Positions 43,831-53,912 of a stretch of 63,924 bases of DNA are shown piece after piece. The notes beneath the pieces were generated by a model. It was not told the origin of the DNA. It saw only the letters and a program-made list of their open reading frames with translations, and did not search any database. Made by a program: the position numbers and the translations under genes. This DNA is from an uncultured Selenomonadales bacterium (lineage in GTDB: Bacteria > Bacillota > Negativicutes > Selenomonadales > Selenomonadaceae). The DNA lies in contig CALDHY010000017.1 in NCBI GenBank assembly GCA_937901445.1, forward strand, positions 1-63,924, read 5' to 3'. The first letter of the stretch is position 1; each line of letters opens with the position of its first letter.

Positions 43831-44182
43831 CTCGCGACTTTAGTCGTGAGATGAAACGCCGCGCTTGACATTACTAAAAAACTACATTAAACTCAACTTA
43901 GCGGTTAGACTTCCGCTTTAACAAAAATGTATACCTGACAAATTTGGCGGAGTACTTCCCCCTCGCCGCAGCGCGACATTTAGCGACTTTGTCGCTGGAC
44001 TGGATGAATCGTGACGGGTTTAAGAGAAAAGGTACAAAGATAAATCAAAGTAAGCTGAAACCTTCGGGCAACAGTGTAGAGGCGACGTGGACACGCCTGT
44101 AAGAATAAGGGTTTTGCCAAACTTCTTAAATGGAGATCCGAAAAACTACTATCTCCTAGAAGCCCGCGACTTTAGTCGTGGG
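43831..44182 (+). mobile_element. IS200/IS605-family remnant without tnpB
   Basis: The left hairpin CTCGCGACTTTAGTCGTGAG (43,831-43,850) and right hairpin CCCGCGACTTTAGTCGTGGG (44,163-44,182) share the loop and most of the stem. The right end GTGGTTCAC is typical of IS200/IS605 elements. The 310 bp between hold no transposase frame but include the conserved-looking tail before the right end, where tnpB elements encode the omega RNA. It is probably a non-autonomous or decayed element. Confidence 0.7.
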
Positions 44183-44235
44183 TGGTTCACAAACTATAAA
44201 AGCCCCGACAAACTTCGGGGCGTTATTTTTCTATG

Positions 44236-44311
<76 letters not shown>

Positions 44312-44328
44312 GTTTAAAAACTTTGCAA

Positions 44329-44357
44329 AGTTTATCATTGACGCCGCAAATTGTCAA
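44329..44357 (-). promoter_or_regulatory. sigma70 promoter of tRNA-Thr
   Basis: On the minus strand TTGACA (44,357-44,352), 17 nt, TAAACT (44,334-44,329), 18 bp before the tRNA. Confidence 0.7.
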
Positions 44358-44374
44358 GCTAAAAAATCCTGTCC

Positions 44375-44403
44375 TTGAAAAACTCTGACGTTTGAAATAT
44401 AAT
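44375..44403 (+). promoter_or_regulatory. sigma70 promoter of rplI-lonC
   Basis: TTGAAA (44,375-44,380), a 17-nt spacer and TATAAT (44,398-44,403) stand 38 bp before the rplI start. Confidence 0.8.
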
Positions 44404-44441
44404 TAATTGCTTTTAATTTCAGAAAAAGGAGTTTGATAAAT

Positions 44442-44888
44442 ATGAAAGTTATTTTGCAGGAAGACGTAAAAAAAATTGGAGCTAAAGGCGATATTGTCGA
44501 AGTTGCCGACGGTTACGGCAGAAATTATCTTTTGCCGCGCAAATTAGCCATTGTTGCAAATGAGGCTAACCTTCACGTTGCAAAAACAAACGCCGAAAAT
44601 AAAGCCCGCCGCGCTCAACAGGAAGCTGACGAGGCAAAACTTCTCGGCGCGCAACTTGAAAAAGTTTCTGTTAAAATTCCTATCAAAATTGGCAAAGACG
44701 GTAAACTTTTTGGCAGCGTTACCGGCAGTGACGTTGCTAAGGCTCTCAAAGCTGAACGCAACGTAAACATAGACAAACGCAAAATTACAATTCAGGGCGA
44801 AGTTACCGGTATTGGAACTTATGACGCCGTTATAAAACTGCACGCCGAAACTTCCACCAAAATTAAAGTTGTTGTAGTTGAGGCTTGA
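44442..44888 (+). CDS. rplI: 50S ribosomal protein L9
   Basis: MKVILQEDVKKIGAKGDIVEVADGYGRNYLLPR is the L9 N-domain that binds 23S rRNA, followed by the long connecting helix and a C-domain (LFGSVTGSDVAKAL, ITIQGEVTGIGTYDAVIKLH). The 148-residue length is normal. ATG 44,442 is chosen; the TTG nine bases earlier adds three atypical residues. GGAG lies about 9 bp upstream. The Lon-type gene begins 4 bp after the stop. Confidence 0.96.
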   Translation: MKVILQEDVKKIGAKGDIVEVADGYGRNYLLPRKLAIVANEANLHVAKTNAENKARRAQQEADEAKLLGAQLEKVSVKIPIKIGKDGKLFGSVTGSDVAKALKAERNVNIDKRKITIQGEVTGIGTYDAVIKLHAETSTKIKVVVVEA

Positions 44889-44892
44889 TAAC

Positions 44893-46827
44893 GTGTTCAA
44901 AAAAATTTTCGGCGCAATTAAACGCACTTTCAGCAGTAAAAAAAATGTTCCCCTGCCGCCGCGCAATTCAACTGATATTGACAGAGAAATTTCCGCGCTG
45001 TACGAAATTGTTATTGAAGCAATGGGCTCCGACAGATTAGTTTTGCAGGCAGGCAGAATGGACGCGCTTAGACTTTTGCGCTCCAATAATCCCGCTGAAA
45101 GAGTTTTGGCGTTGCGCCGAATTCTTGAAGAAAATCCTACATTGGGTCCGCCGCCTTCAAAATCTGAACTGCAAGCCGAAATTGTCAGACTTTCTGAACT
45201 TTTGGCTGATATTATTGCACGCCGTCAAGTCGAAGATAAAATTGATAAAAAAGTCAATGAAAAACTTGAACGCGACCATCAAGATTACGTCAAAGATATT
45301 CGGTTACAAATTTTGAAAGACGAAAACCCCTCTGAAGAAACGCCGCACGACGCCAAAAAACGTGAACTGATTGAACAACTTGAAAAAGTTCAGCTTACTC
45401 AATCTGTAATGGAATTACTGCGCCCAAATTCGCTTGAAGAAATTATCGGGCAGGAACGCGCCGTAAAGTCTTTAAGAGCAAAATTGGCGTCTCCTTATCC
45501 TCAACATTTAATTTTGTATGGACCGCCCGGCGTCGGCAAAACTACAGCTGCGCGACTTGTGCTTGAGGCGGTAAAAACTTTAGACTACAGCCCGTTTGCA
45601 GAAAACGCGCCTTTTGTCGAAACGGACGGTACAACTTTAAGATGGGATCCGCGCGATATGACAAACCCGCTTTTAGGCAGCGTTCACGATCCAATTTATC
45701 AAGGCGCGCAAAAATCCCTTGCAGAAAGTGGCGTACCCGAGCCTAAGCCCGGACTTGTAACCGATGCGCACGGCGGAATTTTATTCATTGATGAAATTGG
45801 CGAAATGGATACAATGTTACAAAATAAACTGCTGAAAGTTTTGGAAGATAAACGCGCCTACTTTGAATCTGCCTACTACGACCCGACAGATGAACGAGTG
45901 CCAAAATATGTAAAAATGCTTTTTGAAAACGGCGCGCCGGCAGATTTTGTTTTAATTGGAGCTACAACCCGCGACGCAAGTTCGATTAATCCTGCGCTGC
46001 GTTCACGTTGTGCCGAAATTTATTTTGAACCGTTGACGCCCGCGCACATTATCGAAATTGTCAACAACGCCGCCGCAAAATTGAACGTCGAACTTGAAGC
46101 CGGTATTGCTGAAACTATTTCAGAATATACAATCGAAGGGCGAAAGGCGATAAATATTTTGGCGGACGCTTACAGCCTAGCCTTAGCTGATGACGCAGAA
46201 AATATTAAAATTACCAAAAATCATATCTACGAAGTCGCGCAGGTTTCCAGATTGTTTCAGTACGTCACAAAAAAGGCGTCAAGTCAATCTGCAGTAGGAC
46301 ACATTTTCGGATTGGGCGTTAGCGGCTTTATCGGCTCGGTTATCGAAATTGAGGCTGTAGTTTTTCCAACCGAAAAGGGCAAAGGCACAATTCGTTTTAA
46401 TGAAACTGCCGGAAGTATGGCGAAAGATTCAGTGTTTAACGCGGCGTCCGTTTTGCGTAAAGTTACCGGCAAAGATATTCACGATTTCGACGTACATATT
46501 AACGTTATCGGCGGCGGCAATATCGACGGACCGAGCGCGGGTACTGCGATTCTTTCAGCTTTAATCAGCGCGGTTACCGGCAAAAAAATTCGTCAAGATG
46601 TTGCAGTTACCGGCGAAATTTCCCTTCAGGGCAGAGTTCGACCCGTCGGCGGCGTTTTTGAAAAAGCCTACGGCGCAAAACAAGCCGGTATTAAAACTTT
46701 GGTAATTCCAAAAGAAAATTCTAAAGATATTCCCCCCAATCATTTGAGTTTAAAAATTCACGCGGTAGAAACTGCCGAAGAGGCTTTTAAATTTATTTTT
46801 GACGATGAAATTAATGTCATCGAATAG
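44893..46827 (+). CDS. lonC: Lon-family ATP-dependent protease (LonC/LonB type)
   Basis: An AAA+ protease with the ATPase and Ser-Lys protease in one chain. A basic N-terminus and coiled region (1-170) replace the Lon substrate domain. Walker A is GPPGVGKTT, Walker B ILFIDEIGEMD, and the protease has catalytic Ser in DGPSAG and Lys in GAKQAGIKT. No membrane helix is visible. GTG 44,893 has GAGG 9 bp upstream; TTG 44,878 would overlap rplI. The rplI-lonC pairing is common in Clostridia and Negativicutes. Confidence 0.9.
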   Translation: MFKKIFGAIKRTFSSKKNVPLPPRNSTDIDREISALYEIVIEAMGSDRLVLQAGRMDALRLLRSNNPAERVLALRRILEENPTLGPPPSKSELQAEIVRLSELLADIIARRQVEDKIDKKVNEKLERDHQDYVKDIRLQILKDENPSEETPHDAKKRELIEQLEKVQLTQSVMELLRPNSLEEIIGQERAVKSLRAKLASPYPQHLILYGPPGVGKTTAARLVLEAVKTLDYSPFAENAPFVETDGTTLRWDPRDMTNPLLGSVHDPIYQGAQKSLAESGVPEPKPGLVTDAHGGILFIDEIGEMDTMLQNKLLKVLEDKRAYFESAYYDPTDERVPKYVKMLFENGAPADFVLIGATTRDASSINPALRSRCAEIYFEPLTPAHIIEIVNNAAAKLNVELEAGIAETISEYTIEGRKAINILADAYSLALADDAENIKITKNHIYEVAQVSRLFQYVTKKASSQSAVGHIFGLGVSGFIGSVIEIEAVVFPTEKGKGTIRFNETAGSMAKDSVFNAASVLRKVTGKDIHDFDVHINVIGGGNIDGPSAGTAILSALISAVTGKKIRQDVAVTGEISLQGRVRPVGGVFEKAYGAKQAGIKTLVIPKENSKDIPPNHLSLKIHAVETAEEAFKFIFDDEINVIE

Positions 46828-46859
46828 TTGCGCTAAAAAATTTGGCGCAATTTTTTTTT
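46828..46859 (+). terminator. intrinsic terminator after lonC
   Basis: TTGCGC (46,828-46,833) pairs with GCGCAA (46,845-46,850), followed by nine T. The remaining gap to 47,145 is AT-rich leader sequence for the PTS operon. Confidence 0.8.
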
Positions 46860-46991
46860 ACTTTCAAAAATTTTATAATCAACTTTTCTCATACAATTTT
46901 CAAAAAATTTTTTCAGTTTTTTTCGTTAAAACCACTTGCCAATTTTAAAATGCTGTATTAAAATTTCCTTAAATCATTTTTAGAAAGTTGG

Positions 46992-47005
46992 TGTTAGCGG
47001 AAAGA
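46992..47005 (+). promoter_or_regulatory. possible catabolite-responsive element
   Basis: TGTTAGCGGAAAGA fits the CcpA site pattern TGNNARCGNWWWCA with one mismatch (G for C), about 140 bp before the PTS operon. Such sites repress sugar genes when glucose is present in Firmicutes. Only one weak copy is seen. Confidence 0.3.
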
Positions 47006-47145
47006 AAAATTAAGTTTTTGGCGTGCTTAAATCGATTGTAGAATTTATTTTTGTGTTATTATTTTTTGAGCGAGCGCGTCAATAAATCGCAGTTTTAAGA
47101 CTGCTTGCCGTTATTAATTTCTGTTTTATTTTAAGGAGGGTAAAC

Positions 47146-48453
47146 ATGGAAGGGAATTCAGCATTTGATAAGTTTATAGGTATTATGGCTAGTTTTGCTG
47201 AAATCAAAGTTGTTGCCGCGTTGCGTGACGGCTTCATTATGACAACGCCTTTCACAATCGTTGGTTCAGTCTTTCTTTTGTTGGCAAACTTACCAATTCC
47301 GGGCTACAATGAAATGATGGTAGCAAAATTCGGCTACGAATGGGCGGCTCCGCTCTATGCAGTTTTCGGCGGTACATTTAACGTTTTGGGCGTTATCTGT
47401 TGTTTGTCAGTTTCATACAAATACACTGAAGCTGAAGGTTGTAACGCTATTATGGCGTCAATCCTTTCTTTCTGCGCATTCGTAATGGTTATGCCTTCAA
47501 GCGTTCCTGTTGGAAGTGAAGGCGTTGCAAATGAAGTTATTCCGAAACTTTGGACAGGCAGTAACGGTATTATTTCCGGTATGTTAATCGCACTTTTCAC
47601 AAGCGTTGTTGCAGTTTACTGCGAAAAAAATCATCTTGGTTTAAAAATGCCGCCGTCCGTTCCTTCAGGCGTTACCCGCGCTTTTGAAGCATTGACACCG
47701 GGCGCGATTGTTTTTACACTTGCCGCTGTTGTTTTTGGTCTTTGCAAATTCGCAGGCGATACAACTTTCCCGCAACTTTTGTTTGATATGATTCAATCGC
47801 CGTTGCAAGGTATTACAGACTCCGTACTCGGCGGTACAGTCTTTTCACTTTTGCAGACAATTCTTTTCTGGGCAGGTATTCACGGACCTAACGTCGTCGG
47901 CGGCGTTATGAACCCGATTATGACAGCTAACGCGCTTGAAAATCAGGCGTTGATTGAAGCGGGCGTAGACCTTGCAACAGATCCCCGCGCTCACATTCTT
48001 ACCATTCAAGTTTTCGACGTTTTCATGAAACCGGCAGGTTGCGGCGCAACAATCGGCTTGTTAATTTCCGGCTGGCTCTTTGCAAAATCTGAACAAGTCC
48101 GCGCAATTATCAAACTCGGTACTGCGCCCGGCGTTTTCAATATCAATGAACCTATTATTTTCGGTCTTCCTATCGTTTTCAATCCTTATATGCTCGTTCC
48201 TTTCAGCCTTGCAATGTGGGCGGCTATGTTGATAACTTATTTCTCAATTTCAATGGGCTTTATGACACCTTTTGGCGCAGTTCAAGTTCCTTGGACAACC
48301 CCGCCGCTTCTTTCAGGATTGTTACTTCAAGGTTTACCCGGCTTGATTGTTCAGGCGATAATCATTGCAACTTCAACCGTCATTTATACACCTTTCTTGA
48401 AGGCACAAGATAACGCGGCTCTTAAGGAAGAACAAGAAGGCGCAGAAGATTAA
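47146..48453 (+). CDS. celB: PTS system lactose/cellobiose-family IIC subunit
   Basis: A polytopic membrane permease of 435 residues that carries a beta-glucoside, probably cellobiose, while it is phosphorylated by IIB. The N-terminus MEGNSAFDKFIGIMASFAEIKV and the substrate motif FNINEPIIFGLPIVFNPYML (NEP region) are typical of the Lac family. GGAGG precedes ATG. IIB, IIA, a HAD phosphatase and a GH1 phospho-glycosidase follow, which supports a disaccharide substrate. Confidence 0.93.
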   Translation: MEGNSAFDKFIGIMASFAEIKVVAALRDGFIMTTPFTIVGSVFLLLANLPIPGYNEMMVAKFGYEWAAPLYAVFGGTFNVLGVICCLSVSYKYTEAEGCNAIMASILSFCAFVMVMPSSVPVGSEGVANEVIPKLWTGSNGIISGMLIALFTSVVAVYCEKNHLGLKMPPSVPSGVTRAFEALTPGAIVFTLAAVVFGLCKFAGDTTFPQLLFDMIQSPLQGITDSVLGGTVFSLLQTILFWAGIHGPNVVGGVMNPIMTANALENQALIEAGVDLATDPRAHILTIQVFDVFMKPAGCGATIGLLISGWLFAKSEQVRAIIKLGTAPGVFNINEPIIFGLPIVFNPYMLVPFSLAMWAAMLITYFSISMGFMTPFGAVQVPWTTPPLLSGLLLQGLPGLIVQAIIIATSTVIYTPFLKAQDNAALKEEQEGAED

Positions 48454-48547
48454 GGGATAAGGATTTTTCTAAATTGTTAAAATCAGTCGGCAATAGTTGA
48501 CTGTGAATATTAACCAACTATTATTTTAAAGGAGTGTGTTTTTCACT

Positions 48548-48853
48548 ATGGCAAAAAAAATTATTCTCCTCTGTGCAGGCGGCATGTCCACCAGTATGCT
48601 CGTCAAAAACATGCAAAAAGCAGCAGCTGACGAAGGCTTTGATTGCACAATCGCAGCATTCCCGCAAGCAGACGCAAAAGAACAAGCATCCGATGCTGAC
48701 GTTATCCTTCTCGGACCGCAGATCCGCTTCGCAAAAGCAAAAGTTCAAGAAGCTTGCCCCGGCGTTCCGATTGACGCTATTGACATGAAGATTTACGGTC
48801 GTATGGACGGCAAAGGCGCACTCGCTATTGCAAAGAAATTGATGGGCGCGTAA
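48548..48853 (+). CDS. celA: PTS cellobiose-family IIB subunit
   Basis: This cytoplasmic phosphocarrier of 101 residues carries the phosphocysteine loop ILLCAGGMSTSMLV (Cys8). It moves phosphate from IIA to the sugar at IIC. ATG 48,548 is chosen; a GTG 12 bases earlier directly abuts the ribosome site. Spacing from GGAG is long (13 bp). Confidence 0.94.
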   Translation: MAKKIILLCAGGMSTSMLVKNMQKAAADEGFDCTIAAFPQADAKEQASDADVILLGPQIRFAKAKVQEACPGVPIDAIDMKIYGRMDGKGALAIAKKLMGA

Positions 48854-48892
48854 TTCACGGCAAAAAAATAATTTCAATTTGGAGGCGTAAAA

Positions 48893-49210
48893 ATGGAAGG
48901 TTTGGAACTCACTGCATTTGAAATTATTTCGGCAGTCGGCACAGCGCGCAGTACGTACATTGAAGCGATTCAAAAGGCTAAAGAAGGCAAGTTTGACGAA
49001 GCGAAGCAAATGATTAAAGAGGGCGACGAAATGTTCGTTCAAGGGCATCATGCACATGCAAAACTTCTCACTTACGAAGCCGAAAATGGTCAAGGCAGCT
49101 CCCTTTCGTTGATTATTCTTCACGCGGAAGACCAACTTATGAGCGCGGAAGGTTTCAAGACTATTGCACTTGAATTCATTGATTTGTACGAAAGACTCGC
49201 TAAAAAGTAA
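48893..49210 (+). CDS. celC: PTS lactose/cellobiose-family IIA subunit
   Basis: A 105-residue helical protein. The phosphorylated His lies in QGHHAHAKLLTYEA, and the trimer core has SLIILHAEDQLMSAEGFKT. It receives phosphate from HPr and hands it to IIB. GGAGG is 7 bp before ATG. A terminator follows, though read-through to the next two genes is likely. Confidence 0.94.
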   Translation: MEGLELTAFEIISAVGTARSTYIEAIQKAKEGKFDEAKQMIKEGDEMFVQGHHAHAKLLTYEAENGQGSSLSLIILHAEDQLMSAEGFKTIALEFIDLYERLAKK

Positions 49211-49240
49211 TTTAGAATAATTTTTTTCCGGCAAAAAAGT

Positions 49241-49271
49241 AGGCAGTTGATTTAATCGCTGCCTGCTTTTT
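49241..49271 (+). terminator. intrinsic terminator inside the sugar operon
   Basis: AGGCAG (49,241-49,246) pairs with CTGCCT (49,259-49,264), followed by a T-rich tail. It may lower expression of the HAD and GH1 genes relative to the PTS genes. Confidence 0.7.
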
Positions 49272-49288
49272 TAGTAGGAGGTGTTTTA

Positions 49289-50107
49289 ATGTACAAGATT
49301 ATCGCCTGTGATTTGGATGAAACCTTGCTTCGCAGAGACAGAAAAATTTCTGAAGAAGATAAAAAATCTATCGCCAAGTTAAAAGATTTGGGCGTAAAAT
49401 TCGTACCGGCAAGCGGCAGAAATTACGTAAGCATTGACGCCCAATTAAAGGAACTTGGCACTTTCGACGCAGAAAACGAATATGTAATTTCTTTCAACGG
49501 CGGCGCAATTACCGAAAACAAAAATCATAAGCTGTTGCACTTCGACGGTATACCTTTTGAACTTGCCGAAGAATTTTACCGGCGCGGCTTAACTTACGAT
49601 GTTTGCGTTCACGTTTACACTTTAGATAATGTTTACGCCTATAATTTTTTCCAAAACGAAAAAGATTATGTTGCAGGGCGAATGGCGGTACAAGAAACTT
49701 TTGAAAAAAATCTTGATTTTCTTAAAGGTCAAGAAATTGTAAAATGTTTGTATACCAACACTGACAGAAATTATTTACAGAAAATCGCCAAAGACCTTGA
49801 AGATATTACCGGCGATGTTGACGTCAGCTATTCTTCAAATCGTTATATCGAATTTAACCGTCGCGGGGTAAATAAGGGCGCGGGACTGCGCAAACTTGCC
49901 GAAATTTTGGGCGTCGATATGAAAGATACAATCGCTATTGGCGATAACTGGAATGACGCCTCTATGATACAAGCGGCGGGCTTGGGCGTCGGCGTTGCAA
50001 ATGTTGTTCCGGATATGCGCAGTATTTGTGATTATATTTGTGAGCGGGATTGTGAAAACAGCGCAGTTTCTGAAGTCATTCAAAAATTTATCTTAGATAA
50101 AATTTAA
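49289..50107 (+). CDS. Cof-type HAD-IIB hydrolase
   Basis: HAD phosphatase of 272 residues: motif I DLDETLL, motif II ASGR, motif III region NKGAGLRKLAE and motif IV GDNWNDASM. The C2b cap fits sugar phosphates or flavin phosphates. Its place between PTS and phospho-beta-glucosidase genes suggests it dephosphorylates a sugar phosphate when too much builds up (inference). GGAGG precedes ATG. Confidence 0.9.
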   Translation: MYKIIACDLDETLLRRDRKISEEDKKSIAKLKDLGVKFVPASGRNYVSIDAQLKELGTFDAENEYVISFNGGAITENKNHKLLHFDGIPFELAEEFYRRGLTYDVCVHVYTLDNVYAYNFFQNEKDYVAGRMAVQETFEKNLDFLKGQEIVKCLYTNTDRNYLQKIAKDLEDITGDVDVSYSSNRYIEFNRRGVNKGAGLRKLAEILGVDMKDTIAIGDNWNDASMIQAAGLGVGVANVVPDMRSICDYICERDCENSAVSEVIQKFILDKI

Positions 50108-50177
50108 GTACGTTATGACACTTACAAAAAAGGATTTATCATTGACTTTGGCGAAAATTTAAAACAACGGAATTTAA

Positions 50178-51635
<1,458 letters not shown>

Positions 51636-51673
51636 AATTTCAACTTGCGATTTTAACGCTTGAATAAAAAAAC

Positions 51674-51699
51674 GCCCGCTTTAACCGGCGGGCTTTTTT
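51674..51699. terminator. intrinsic terminator between GH1 and nadE
   Basis: GCCCGC (51,674-51,679) pairs with GCGGGC (51,688-51,693), followed by six T; A-runs before the stem make it usable by the convergent nadE too. Confidence 0.8.
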
Positions 51700-51721
51700 A
51701 GTGCGAAATATTTAAGATTTA

Positions 51722-53269
51722 TTACAAGGAATTTTTCAATTCAAAATATTTTTTGGTGAAATGCGGGGCGTTTTGCGCCTCCACGAAAGAACCGAACGGG
51801 CGGGAACTTACGGAGATAACCGGCGGAGCTTGAATCCTTTTTGCAATCGCTATACCTTGAAATTGTTTCCACCATTTTTCCAAATCAGCAATAAAATCTT
51901 TAGGCGTTGAGAAATATTTTTGTACGAGTCCGGATGCGCAACCAATTTTTTCTTCAAGATTTTTTTCAATGTACCAATTCAAAATATCTTCCGGCGTTGC
52001 AAAATTTTCAACAAACGCCCTGAATAAATAATCGTGATAATCGTAGTGCAACGGGTCGCCTTTGCCTTCGTCCACGTTTTGGGCGTCAGAAAGTTCCGCA
52101 CTCGGCACAATGTCAATAATTCCCTGCGGTATGACTTCACGGCAATAAATTTCATCGTTGAGGTAATGTGCCAATTCGTAAACTTGAAATTTCCATAAAT
52201 CGGCAGTTGCCGCCAAAACGCCTGCGCAATCGCCGTACAAAGTGGCGTAACCAATGGTTGTTTCAGCCTTGTTTGCATTGCAGGTAAAGCCGCCGCCAAT
52301 GGTTGCCGCCAAAGTTGCCAAAACTCGTCCGCTCCTGTCGCGCGCCTGCAGATTTTCACGTACAAAGCCGGAAATTTTTATTTCTTCAGTTGTGCCGTTA
52401 TCAAGGAAAGTTATAGGCGTAAGTTCAAGTTGTCTGATCGTCGAGTCAACAGAATTTTGAATTGTAACAACAGCGTATTTGCAACCGAGATTTTTTGCAA
52501 GTTGTTCACTTAAATTGCGCGTAGTTTCAGAATTAAAAACGCTGGGCATATTTACCAACAAAACATTTTCCTTGCCGAGAATTTTTGTATAAAGCGCGGC
52601 GGCAACGGCAGAATCAATCCCGCCGGAAATTCCAATAACGATTTTTGACATATGAATTTGTTTGAGGAATTTTTCAACGCCTAAACTTAAAGCGCGGTAA
52701 ATCTGCGCGACGGGCTTTTCATCAGATTGTTCAATAGCGGGCAAATTTTCAATTTCTGAAGTGTCGATAACGTCCAAAGTTTCAGTGAAGGCGGGCAAGC
52801 GTTTAACAATTTCGCCGCGTGAATTGTAAACCGCGCTGTTGCCGTCGTAGGTATAAACAGTTTTACCGGCGTTTTGAATACCGACTGCATTAACGTAAAT
52901 CAGCGGGCAATTATTTTTGGCGGCGAGTTCGGAATAAAATTTTTCACGTTCGGAAATTAAATCAAAAGCAAAAGAGTCAACGTCATTTCGGACTTGAATT
53001 TCTAAATTATCCTCTATTGCGTTAAGTGTGCCGTTGCTGAAAACAATTATAACGTTAAAATTTACCGCCTTAATTTCTTTAATGTAGTCGTCAACTTCGC
53101 GCAGATTTGCGGGCGATTCATTAAAATATAATCCTGAAATTGCGTCCGACGGAAAAATTACGGCTTTGCAATTTTGCGTTTTTGCCTGTTCAATGAATTT
53201 TAAAATTTTCGCCGCGTTAATTTCCGGTTGCCCCGCTGTTACTTCAATTTGTGCCAATCCTATTTTCAA
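51722..53269 (-). CDS. nadE: NAD+ synthase with degenerate N-terminal nitrilase domain
   Basis: The C-terminal half makes NAD from deamido-NAD, ATP and ammonia. It has PP-loop IGISGGIDSAVAAALY, IPQGIIDIVPSAEL and DPLHYDYHDYL. The N-terminal domain begins like a nitrilase glutaminase (MKIGLAQIEVTAGQPEIN) but reads FPSDAISGLYF where FPEL-type Glu is expected. It lacks the Cys of the usual NICED segment and is about 70-100 residues short. It probably cannot use glutamine and depends on free ammonia (inference). Start is TTG 53,269, with GGAG 6-7 bp upstream. 515 residues. Confidence 0.9.
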   Translation of the reverse strand: MKIGLAQIEVTAGQPEINAAKILKFIEQAKTQNCKAVIFPSDAISGLYFNESPANLREVDDYIKEIKAVNFNVIIVFSNGTLNAIEDNLEIQVRNDVDSFAFDLISEREKFYSELAAKNNCPLIYVNAVGIQNAGKTVYTYDGNSAVYNSRGEIVKRLPAFTETLDVIDTSEIENLPAIEQSDEKPVAQIYRALSLGVEKFLKQIHMSKIVIGISGGIDSAVAAALYTKILGKENVLLVNMPSVFNSETTRNLSEQLAKNLGCKYAVVTIQNSVDSTIRQLELTPITFLDNGTTEEIKISGFVRENLQARDRSGRVLATLAATIGGGFTCNANKAETTIGYATLYGDCAGVLAATADLWKFQVYELAHYLNDEIYCREVIPQGIIDIVPSAELSDAQNVDEGKGDPLHYDYHDYLFRAFVENFATPEDILNWYIEKNLEEKIGCASGLVQKYFSTPKDFIADLEKWWKQFQGIAIAKRIQAPPVISVSSRPFGSFVEAQNAPHFTKKYFELKNSL

Positions 53270-53338
53270 TTAAATCTCCTCCAATTAAAACTTTCGTATT
53301 TATAAAATTGTAGCATAATTTTTTTTCAAAAAAAATAA

Positions 53339-53362
53339 CCCGCCGGAAAATTGGCAGGCTTT
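53339..53362 (-). terminator. intrinsic terminator of the small secreted protein gene
   Basis: On the minus strand GCCTGCC pairs with GGCGGGT across AATTTTCC, followed by TATTTTTTTT. Confidence 0.7.
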
Positions 53363-53381
53363 TTTGTTTTGGAAAAGTTAA

Positions 53382-53816
53382 TTATTCTTGAGATTCACAA
53401 ATAATTTTAGTTATAATTCCGTTACGAACTTTGAACTCAATTTTTCTGGAATAGTCGTGGCTGTAAAATTCGTATTCTTCCTCGTTGCCTTCGACTTCCA
53501 TTCTGTCTGCGTTGCCGTAAGCGCGGGTTAAAACTCTTGCATCTTGCCCGACTCTTACACCGGCAGGAGTTGCAAGGGCATTGCTGCGCGTTTCAATTTC
53601 GTGAACTTTGCCGCGTTCAATTTCAACTTCAAAATCTCTGAAAGACCATTCGTCGCCGTCACGGTAAGTGGGCTGTCCATAAATGGAAGTTAAATTGGAA
53701 GTTGTCATGCCCGGCGTAACTCTGCCAATTCCTATTGCATTTGTTGGAATGGTTGCCGAACAAACAGCTGAAGTAGCGATAAGTGCACCGCAAAGAATAG
53801 CCGCAATTTTTTTCAT
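53382..53816 (-). CDS. small secreted protein with two BamE/SmpA-like halves
   Basis: A signal peptide (MKKIAAILCGALIATSAVC) is followed by two similar stretches, GIGRVTPGMTTSNLTSIYGQP and PAGVRVGQDARVLTRAYGNA. Each then has strands (WSFRDFEVEI and EYEFYSHDYSRKIEFKV). The G-x-T-x4-L-x3-YG-x-P pattern recalls the BamE/OmlA fold of envelope proteins. Function unknown. ATG 53,816 has GGAGG 9 bp upstream; a TTG next to the ribosome site is rejected. 144 residues. Confidence 0.7.
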   Translation of the reverse strand: MKKIAAILCGALIATSAVCSATIPTNAIGIGRVTPGMTTSNLTSIYGQPTYRDGDEWSFRDFEVEIERGKVHEIETRSNALATPAGVRVGQDARVLTRAYGNADRMEVEGNEEEYEFYSHDYSRKIEFKVRNGIITKIICESQE

Positions 53817-53844
53817 AACAAGCAACCTCCTGTTTTAGTTTTAT

Positions 53845-53912
53845 AGTAATGTAGTGTGGTAGTGGTGTAGTTACTGCTATCACACTACACCACTATTCCA
53901 CTACCCCACTAC
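53845..53912. repeat. intergenic GTAGTGG-type hairpin repeat
   Basis: GTAGTGTGGTAGTGGTGTAG on the left faces CACTACACCACTATTCCACT on the right and pairs imperfectly. It ends at the stop of rpsA, so it may act as a terminator. A relative is at 32,284-32,336. Confidence 0.6.
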
